Shown: piece by piece, positions 26,883 through 37,500 of the stretch
Layout of the letters: each line of letters starts with the position of its first letter
How positions within the stretch are numbered: the stretch's first letter is position 1
Notes under the pieces: generated by a model
What the model saw: the letters and a program-made list of their open reading frames with translations, nothing else
Database searches by the model: none
Told to the model about the DNA's origin: nothing
Position numbers and translations under genes: made by a program
Assembly: GCA_018340375.1 (NCBI GenBank)
Contig: JAFFJZ010000002.1
Location: 12,108,001 to 12,172,000 of the forward strand
Direction: 5' to 3'
Source: Gonatopus flavifemur
Lineage: Eukaryota > Arthropoda > Insecta > Hymenoptera > Dryinidae
Length of the DNA stretch: 64,000 bases

Positions 26883-28480
26883 TTTTTGTAATGATATAGA
26901 AAATAATTTGATTATGAAATAAAAAATTTCTTCAAAAAAAAAAAAAAATTTATACAATGAGACTTCATCAACTAGAATCCAGAATTTTTTTGAAAAAACC
27001 GGTTCAAGTTTTAAAAGTCTATAACACAAATAAAAAAAAAAAAATTTTTTTTTATTTTTATTTTTATTTTTTATATTTTTTTTTTATTTTTTTTTTTTTA
27101 TTTTGAAATTTTATATTTTTATATTCCCACACATACACAATTTTTAATTATTATGATGAAATTTTTGATATAATTCAAAAAATATGATGATTGATGATGA
27201 AAACAAATTATGTATTAATGATGTATTATGTTAAGTTTTTGATATGTCATCGTGTGCAAGTTTTAACTGATGTCATCGTGCAAATACAATACAAATGAAA
27301 AAAAATGAAAATAAAAAATGAAAAAAAAAATATAATTCAAAAATAAAAAAAATAGTTTAAGTAAAAAAAAAGTAAAAAAAATAATTTAAAATATGTATAC
27401 ATGTCTTGTCGCTCAAACAATTTTTTCAAATCTTTCATCTATGTAAAATGAATGAATTCAAATTCAATCTGTTTCTCTGCTCAAACAAACAAAACAAACA
27501 CATGGATGATTTTTAAATTCTGTTATGGATTATTTTTGTCATTCTATTTCATCATTTCAAAAAAAAATTTCACACATTTATATATATATATATATATTAT
27601 ATATAATATATATAATATATATTATCATCATTCAATCAAGTTCAAATCAATAATCATCAGCATTAGAGAATCAACATGTTTACAAAATCATCAAGAAACA
27701 ACAACAAAAAACAAAAAAAAGAATAATATATATTAAAACTCTGAAGTATAATATCAAAGCAATTTATAAATAAATTATCAAAGCTTGATGATATGAATTT
27801 GAAAAAATTTGAAAAAAATAAAATCAAAAAAAAATAAAATAAAAAAATATCAATATCACTCGAATTCAAATTCAAAATTATCACTTCACATTTCATAATT
27901 TTACTTATTTCTTCATTTTTTTCATTCATCATTTCAATTTTAATTATTTTTTTTTTTTTTTTTTAACAATCTTTTTTTTTTTTTTTCATTTTATAAAATA
28001 TTACAGCACAACAACAATATATAATGTAACTACTTACTAAACAATGTATAAACTCAACTTCTTTTTACTTCTTTTCCATAATTCCAATCTTCCCACGTCG
28101 TTGCGATGCGTCGTCGTCGTTATATGCGTCGTCACGTGTAGTGTCACAAAAGTGTGTGTGACGGAAAGTGACAAACGAAAACACAGAAACGAAAAACATT
28201 TCACATTCGCGAACAAGAAAAACAAAAAGTAGAAACAGTTTTCGTTTTTCTTTTGTTTTCAAAGTCAGTGTTTTTTAATGTTATTTCTATTTCTATTTGT
28301 TTTCTTTTCTTTATTTAAAAAAAAAAAAATTTTTTTTTTTTTTAGCGCATGCGAAGTTCAAAGTACATATAAGTCAGTTCAAAGTATTAAAGCACATTCA
28401 TAAAAAAAGAAATGGGGGTACCCAAGTGTGGGGAAGTGTGGTAAAGTGGCCGCTCAAGTTTCCAAATCTTTTTTTCTCTC

Positions 28481-28521
<41 letters not shown>

Positions 28522-31500
28522 CTTTCTTCTTCATTTCATATTTTTATGATTGTCATATTATATATTTTTTATTTTTTTTTTCTTTCTTTCTGTTTTTCTT
28601 TTCAGAAAGAATGAATTTTTTTGTTTTGAATGAATTTTTTTTTTTTATTAAAGATTTTATTTTTTTTTTTTTATGTTATTTTTTTAATAATTCAACATGA
28701 ATATTTATTATAATTATTTAATTTATTTTTTTATTTATTAATTTTTTTTTTTTTTTATTCATTTTTTTTTTTTTTTTTAATTTAAAATTTTTTTTTTTGA
28801 AAAAAAAAAATTTTTAAATAATAAAACAAAAAATATAAAAAAAAAAAAAAAAAAAAAAATGTAATAAAAAAAAAAAAAAACAATAAAAAAAAAAAAAAAA
28901 AAAAAAAAGAAAAAGAAATGAAATCTAAAAAAATAATTTGGAAAATTCTGAAATTGAATTTTATTTTTTTTTTGATTTTTTAAATTTTTTTTTTTTTTTT
29001 AGTTTATATTTTTTTTTTTTTTTTTTTTCAACTCAGTATTTAAATTTTTTTCAATTTTCACGAGTATTCAATAATTGATTTTTCATTCATTCAATTTTGA
29101 AAAACATTCAAATTTTTTTCATTCAAGTACATATGATATATTTCGAACGAGAATGAGATGTTTTTTTTATTTTCCTTGTGACGAGAGATCGAAGCTATCA
29201 TGGATTTTATAACTCAAGTATTTCAGAGGTAATGAATTCATTAGGGTCTTTACAATAGTTACAATAAAGTGATAATCCGTTGGGGAAAACAAGCTGAAGG
29301 ATACAATCAGTGGTACGATCACGTAACAAAAACGAACAGAGGACGTGATTCGTGCGAATTTATTCTTCGTAGTACTGTGTGTGTCGTAAAATTCTACGAA
29401 ATAGGTCTATTGCATATTTTTCCGAGACTAATCAAACCCTTGATTGGATTTCTCCCTCTTTTTTGTTAACAATTGTGAAGGTTTTGATCCATTCAAGAAT
29501 ATTATTCAGTTCAATTTGTGTTGTGTAACCAAATTCACGATCAATCGCATAATATTTCCAAATATAAAGGTGAAATGAGAAGTCAGATGTTCTTCTCTAG
29601 GACTATTTTTTTGTTTAAGGCAATCGTAAGCGTCAAATCAAAATCTGTATAATCGAAAGTGAATTTTAATTCCATGGTCAAATGATTCCCACAAGGGACT
29701 TAAGGTGATACTATGGCCGTAGTTTGTCATAAACGATTGGGCTGCTGCTACGCCGGTAGTATCCTCTTAAGGGGCTTTGAGCGCAGTCGAATTGTCAATG
29801 TCTAAGCCTCACACGGAGAACAAATATACTACTTTTCCTTATTTTTGCTTTCCAAACCAGAAACTGGAAGGTTTGTGAAATGAATTTTCACATAAAAATA
29901 CAGGAGATTATGAATGAATAATTGAATTTCATTATACGCTTTCTAAAATTTAACGTTCAGCGTTTAGAATTTCAATCCTACCTATCACTTTTCCAACAAT
30001 ATCCGTGATCTTCCGTATTTTTATGTAAAAATCCATTTTACAATCCTTCCTGTTTCTAGTTTACTAAGAAAAATAACAAAAATTCTTATATTCTCGAGTG
30101 GCATTTTTCTCCGTATGCGTAAAATATCTCATGCAAACTGATACGTGGATTCGACGAGATTGTAGTAGGAATTTTATATGAATATTTATCTAGGAATTCA
30201 TGAAATTTTATGATACTGTTATGAGAGTTGTATTTTATCAGACTACATAAGCTATCCTTGACAATCTCATAGAGACTTGTGGAATGAAAATTCTCTATGA
30301 GATTTTCATGGGTCCAGGAATTCATCAAAAAATATCACCACTACTCAGACTCCTTCGATAGAAAGTATACACATACCGCACATGAGCGAGCTATGAGCGA
30401 GGAAAATCCACTGGTCTTCAGGACAGAGATCAATAAATAATCCTGACTTCTCTTAAGCAAATATTGCCTTCCGCTTTTCAGCGAGGGAAAAAGTGCCGGT
30501 ACACGGTACCACACCTCCTTTTGTGCAGGGGCTACTATAATTTTAAGACAGACCTACATTCCATTTAGTGCAAAGATTTCCAAAATGACATATACACTGT
30601 ATAGCTTTCCAACTTTACCATCATTGGAACTTCAACATGTGATTATTGACAACAAAACATAGAAATTATGATCAATGGAGTACCACTGTTATAATATTGA
30701 TTCTGAAATGATGAATCTTCGATTATTGTTCCGCACCGATATTTCAATCTCTTCAAATGCGCCGAATAAAAACTCCAAAGTGGACTGTGAAAAATGATTG
30801 TCAAATTTTCCCCAAAGAAATGGTGGCAGCAAAGTTCCTTCACAGATGGGGAATTTTTCACTATAATTTAGTGGACTTTTCCTTCATTTGTGTAGAATTC
30901 AACACCCAAAACACAAAATAATTCCTCAAAGTGGTGGAGAAATCCCTCATTTTTCATGGAAAACAACTCCCCCGCGATATGAGGGGACGAAATCCACCAA
31001 CAGTGTGGAGAAAAACTCCCCACATTTTTTGCAGTGTGCAGAAGGAATCTTCTTAAGGAATCTTCAGTAAATAACCAAACCAACAAACAAGTACACTGGT
31101 GTTCAACAGAAGTGTATGTGAATTCAATCATTCTGAAACAATTGGAATTATAGCTAACAAATGTTTTAGAGAACTCACTGTTGAAAGGGCACCAAAAATC
31201 TTATACCTAAGAAAGAAATTGATCTCAATACACTTCAGACGGATTGAAAACATACAGATGCAAATCGATCTTCCTATCATTGGAGTGCAAATAGCATGTG
31301 GATGAAATTGTATACTGTGTGTAGGCGGCAGCGTAGGCAGGAAATATACAACCTTATAAGCGCCTTATAATAAGAGAAAAAAAAAACACAAATTTCACTG
31401 TGCGTTCTAATTTTAGGCTTCCGAACGGTGTATTAAATTCGATATCTTCCACGGAACGTGACCAAGCCTCCTTATTTCCCCTGGGGGTCAACAGGATAAT

Positions 31501-34500
31501 CTTTTTGATGGAATTAATAATGATATATTGAAATATTCGCATAAAAGCCCCCGTATGAACAGGAATAACTTCAGTTTTGCTCATTATGTTTGAACTAGTT
31601 ATTATGAATTGAGGTTTTCAATTAGAAAGAACACTCTGCGATCCCTATTGTGTTAATTTTACAATCTCCCTCCCACAGATGGGATGTGCGTCATCGTGGG
31701 GAGGTCTGATGATTAATGTAAAATCCTCGAGGTGGGTGTATTTCTCTTCAATTTTTATATATTTTCAACATTCGGATTCCAAGGATTTTGATTTTTGAAA
31801 CATAAATTGCAGGTCTCGTATTATTTTTGCGCTTTTTGTTATTCTTACGTCATCGGTATTGCGTGGAAAATTTATAATTCCAAGTATTTGGAAATTGTTC
31901 GAGCGTAAGGGGAGGTTCTTATCTAGCGTTCCCAAAATAAGGTGACTTACCCGAATTTTTATTCCATGCAAGGAAGTAAATAAAGAACTCGAGGGTTTTC
32001 ACACTCGTTGATTGAGACTTTGAGTACATGAAACAATCTTTTTCAATAAAGAATAATGCCATGGGAATTGTTGATACGCGTTGAAACATAATCACTTAAA
32101 AAAACAGTGATCAATCGCGGTGGGCGCCACTATAGCACTTACAAAAATGATCAGGAATCAAAAATCCAAAAATTTGTATGAAATATATTATATTTGTTGG
32201 GGGTTGTATCAATGAAACCAATGAAAAGTTTTTTCGCTCTCTAAAATGCTGTAAAAAGAAATAAGAAGGCAAATGTTATCTCCATTTAGGTTCATACTCC
32301 GATAAATTTAATCAGCTTCAAAATAAAACAAATAAAAAAGAGCGATGCGTCCAGTAGTTTTTGAGATATCGTGGAGCCAAATTTGAAAAACATGGTTTCG
32401 AAAAAAACGCCTTAAAAAGGTTTCGGTATATGAATCTTTTAACTTGAGACAATTTTTTTCATGTACTTTTTCAAGACCCATTCAATGAGTTTCAAATAAT
32501 TCGAGTTCTTAATTCACTTGATGAAAACCTCCCCTTAAAACTTGTATAAACATCCATAAGTGTTTAAGATCAAATGGTTTACCAAAATGTTTCAAAAAGA
32601 GCGAACTCATTCCAATACTAATCACATGGGTTCCATCGGTTTATATTATGATCGGTCATATGATAAAAATTAACATATCTGCTCGAGCTTCAGATTTTTT
32701 TTGTGACAAAAAGTGACTAATTTGACAAAGCCTTGTTAAAGGAAAGGCTGAAAAAAAACAAAAATGGAGTAGTTATAGGAATTAAAATTCATATAACAAC
32801 TCTTGGAGAACAAACTGTCTCAATTCTTCGACAGAGAATTCAAAATAATAATTCATATTAATCAGAACGTTGAAAAAAGAACAGCAGTCATGAAACATAA
32901 CGAGTCTATGACTTGTGATTTTTCAAAATCTGGTAATTGGCGAAACTTGTTACGTTTCGTCGTGTTACCGAGATTATAACGATGAACATTATTCTCTATA
33001 AACAATGCAGACGTTTCTCAATGTTATCTATTCATGAATTTATGATTAGTAAGCATTAGTTTCATGTTGAATCCCTAAATGAAACAATCTCATTACAATA
33101 CCAAACCTCAACAATCCTGTCAAACGTATATTTCGTTCAAAATAATTGAATAACAACTAGTGCTTTCAATTCAAATCCATTGCATAACCACTTAAAGATA
33201 CTCATTCAATATCCTACGAATACACATACATGAATATATAAACATACTAAAACGTTCTTAGAGCATTTGTAGAATATTTGAAACGTTCGTGTGTTACTCT
33301 CATAATCTTGATATCATGTAAAAAAAATGTAATAATCTTTAAAATGTTGTTTTTCTCCGAGCTAGGTTGCCCACGGGATTGGATAATACCCAAGATATTA
33401 TCGTACACTCCCGTATAATAATCGAAGCTCTCAATGATATGAAAAGTTCTGACTTGGAGGTTCAATTTAATGAAAATGGATCACTTATGGCATGTGTTTC
33501 CTGACATACATCCTGCTTCCTGTGTATTCACTTTGTTTCTTCATTCTGTTCCTGTCTTGATGGTCAATAAGCAGTTTATAAAATACTCTTCTTCTCTTTC
33601 TCCTTCTTTTTCAACGTATTATATTCATTCTTCGATGATCTTGAGTTCTGGGGGAATGTCAAATTGCCCACAACAAATAAAAATCTGATCATCCACGTAG
33701 AAAGAAGAAATTGAATTAACTATTAGAATACTACCTTCTTTCGATGAGTTATTTGAAATTGGTTAAATCATTGCATAAACAGAGTGTCTACTACTCCTGA
33801 AATATCCTTAAATCCTGGAAAACACCTGGAATCATTTTTTTGATTCTGGAAAAGTTGAACTTGCATTTTGGATTAAAAACTGCGGTATTCATATTTCGAT
33901 TGAGTACCTGGAGCTTAAAACTTGATCGAATATGTTGTCCAAATGCAAAATGAAACATACTCGTTACTAATACTCATTAAAAGAAGCATTATTTCAAGTA
34001 TATGATGCATAGAATATGCATTAATTGAACTCCAAATCAATTTTCGTATGAGACCGAAATTTCCTTTTTTGGAAAAAATTATTAAATATTAATTATTATT
34101 ATAATATAATTTTATTAGCCTGAGTTTTACCTATTTGACCTATATTCTTCTCTCAGCGTAATGATAGAGCGAGTCAACATCATATTCGATACCATAATAC
34201 GTTATATGATGCATAGAATATTATTAATTGAACTCCACATCAATCTTTGTATGAGACAGAAATTTCCTTTTTTGGAAAAAATTGTATAACTCCAACAATT
34301 CTTGATCGATTTCAATGAACAACGACTGATCTCACGCAAAATTGAACCCACTTCCATACCATATATGATAAACCATTGGTTCTTGAAGTATAGTCGCAAA
34401 AAAAGCTTTTGGAATAGAAAGAATGAAAAAAACAGGTGAAAATTTCAAATTCTCAAGAAAAAATTTCCACCAAGTTCTATTTAATACTCAAAACCATATA

Positions 34501-37500
34501 TATGTCTCGAAAGTGCCAACATTCCCCTTTCAGAACCCGTTTGGAATTTTGAAATTGGTCCAAAAATGGCCGAGTTAGAAATTTTCAAATGTACTAAATC
34601 CCCAAAAATCAGTTTTTTGACCATAACTTGAAAATTTGAGGGTGTAAAAAATTTTTCAAACATGGTTTTGTGTTGTATTCGACCAGAACAACAACCTACA
34701 CTAGGTTATTTGGGAAGTGTCTCTAATTTTTCCTTTTTTAGCACTTTTTTCCTTTTGTAGCACTGTGTAATATTTAATCACAAGTTGATATCGAAATCCG
34801 AACTGGTCGAACTTTGAAGAAAAAAAGTATCTAAGAAGGTTTAAAGTTTCCAATTTATTCCTCTGTGTCAGAGAAAAACATCATAAAATTGTGTAGATAC
34901 ATGAAATCAATTAAATATGGGGAATACTTTTCATATTATTTGATTCGGAGAATAAAAGGTAATATATGAATTAATATTCGAACAACCTACGGAGAGTGAA
35001 AAATAAGACAGATATTGTCTTGGTACGTTGTTCATACGTTATATTATCGCCGGGGTTGTCAATTTTTCTTGTGCTGGTTCGGACCTTTGAAAAGTTTTCG
35101 AAAATTGATTTTTATAAAGTATAGACCAATTGATTCAAAATTTTCTGACATGAAAAATGAATAGATCATGAGAGTAAGGATTTTTCCAAATTTCACTTGC
35201 AAATTTTACCAAGTGCTGGAGCAAATTGATGAACAACTTGCAAAAATTCGTCTCCATGGGATATAGCCCAATCGATTAGGAATTTTTTCAAATGAAAAAT
35301 AAATAGGACGTGAGAAGAACCTTTCTTAAAAAGTGCACTTGCAAATTTACAACTCTGTATACATGTTGATGTCTCTATCTCTTTTTTCGATGTCTAACGA
35401 GCTCATCTGATCCTTGAAGATGCATAATGAAACAAAATTATCACAGTCCTAGAAGTTTCCAATCGATTGTCCTTCTGGAAACTCCTGGAATAGTGGGAAT
35501 TTTGATATGGAAAACATCAGGTCCAGATCAGGCATGCCTGATTTCTGTTCAGAGCCTGACTTGAGTATCTGATAAGGCCCTGACAAAAATGTAACGTGGG
35601 GAAAAAACAAACTCCTGATCAGAAAAACCAAACGTTTCTCAATCAGGATCTGATCAGATTAGTAATTGAATTCCCAATCAGGACCTGATCCGGGTAGTAG
35701 CGGGATTCCCAATCACGACCTCGTTTAAGCTATATTCTAACATTCAATTTAATTTTTTGAAACTCCTCCAACAGAAGAAATTTTACTGATTTCAAATAGA
35801 CCTCAGTTGAACATTTGGAAAGGACAGGTAAATTTCTAATGGGTCCTGTTTGATACACTCATCTTTCTGGATTGATCAGGTCCTGATTCGGCTGTTTCAT
35901 CGGTCATCACATGATTGAAATACGGATGAGCCAAGACAATCCTGATCAGGTCCTGATCAAGATATCTTGACAGTTACCTCACAATTCAAATACGGATGAG
36001 TCAAGGCGATCCTGATCAGGTTCTGATAGGAATACCATGTCTGAAGTTACTGAAAGGGAAAATCTGACTGGGACCTGTCAACAATCTCGCCTTACATTGT
36101 TGTAAGGTCCTAAACAGCACAGAAAAAATGATTTAGCTGCAGCAGCTAAGTAGCTAGCACGGACAAGGACAGCCAATAAATTAGCTCCTGCAGCTAAATT
36201 TTAGCTGTCACCGCAAATAAATTGACTACAAATGCAAATTTTTTTGCTGTAACAGCTAAAATTTAGCTGCAGGAGCTGATTTATTGGCTGTCCTTGTCCG
36301 TGCTAGCTACTTAGCTGCTGCAGCTAAATCATTTTTCCTGTGAGGATGCCATGTCAGAACCTGGTAAGGCAATTGAAAGTTTTCCTTAATTAGGAGTTCC
36401 CTATGGAAGCCTTACGAGGGCCATGCTTCTAATAGGGAATTCCCTGTCAAATTTCTACTAGAAAGTCCTGGAATCGAATTTTCCGATAACAGTAGACACC
36501 TTCATGAAACTTGTTATTCTAACGAAGAAAAATGGATTCATATGCGCTTACAAAGTTGAATAATTATTTCAACTCATCTTTTTCTCCGTGTTCAACCTAT
36601 ACCCAACAGAATACAGGGGGAATACTATTGAAATGATCCAGGAACTCATGTTCCTTGAATTTCTTGATTTTACAGGGTAAATAAATTCCTCCTGAAAATT
36701 CAGTAAATGTGACTATAATTTTTCATAGCCACTTTCTTCTGAAAATGAAGGCGATTTGCTGAATTTCAACACACTTGACTGAACTTCCTAAATATGCTCT
36801 GAAATTTATTCTTAGTTTCTCAAAATTCAGTAAAATTTATCTTAGATGCCAGTCAAATTTTGTCACAGTATGATATAAAAAGGAAAATATTAGAAAAAAG
36901 TTATGAAATACTCTCGAAATCATCATCAATCCATCAAAAGAACTCTTTTTAAGAAGATGTCTTTTCAGAATTCTATTCATTCGAACTACGTTTCTTGACG
37001 AATAAATTTTGAAACTCAACTCGACTCACACTCGAATTGTTTTGACCTTGCTTATCCTTTCAACGACGAAGGACACAAATCGATCATAGAATTGACTTTT
37101 TTGTTGAACAGTGTTACGATTACATGTGCTCAGAATAGCCGTGAACGTGCCGTAGATGCTAGCTGAGTGCAGAAGTGAATGGACTCTCGCAGTGAAAAAT
37201 TATCATATAATGAGATTAAGTGAGTGAAACAGGGGGTATAGAGCAAGAGAAGTGTGGTAGATTGACTTTCCAACCGCTCTCACGAAGGCCAAAGGTTTCG
37301 ATGCATTAAATTTGTTCAACAATCGTATTGAATTACACATCAAATTGAATACATTAATAACACTTTTGAATTTTTATGCCACCTTGGATGTACATCCACG
37401 TAATCATTATCTAACAGTCATTGAATAGAATTCAGCTGCACTTTAAATATAAAGTGCAGCTGGAAATTACATCTTCTTCTTTCATCATCCTCCGTTTTGT

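Larger units (their letters stand above)
26166..29060. repeat. Extreme poly-A / poly-T homopolymer region
   Basis: Runs of 10-45 A or T recur on both strands (for example 26437-26466 A, 26839-26880 T, 28838-28859 A), often an A run beside a T run. An AT dinucleotide tract lies at about 27577-27625. Open frames here are Lys or Phe runs and are not genes. It could be a real low-complexity block or partly a consensus artefact. Confidence 0.8.
33780..36500. mobile_element. Possible decayed hAT-like element, composite
   Basis: Left CAGAGTGTCTACT followed by CCTGGAAAACACCTGGAATC. Right AGTAGACACC. Short terminal similarity and the CTGGAAAA-type subterminal motif suggest one old element, but no transposase and no 8-base target duplication could be shown. 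It contains the repeats and hairpin listed separately. Confidence 0.3.

Noticed and set aside
26559..27029. 156-codon open frame on the minus strand
   Set aside because: It consists mainly of Lys and Phe runs encoded by poly-A/poly-T tracts, with no coding character.
29192..29232. Short ATG exon ending in CAGAG|GTAATG as an alternative first exon
   Set aside because: Its phase would put a stop at the start of the terminal exon at 39277.
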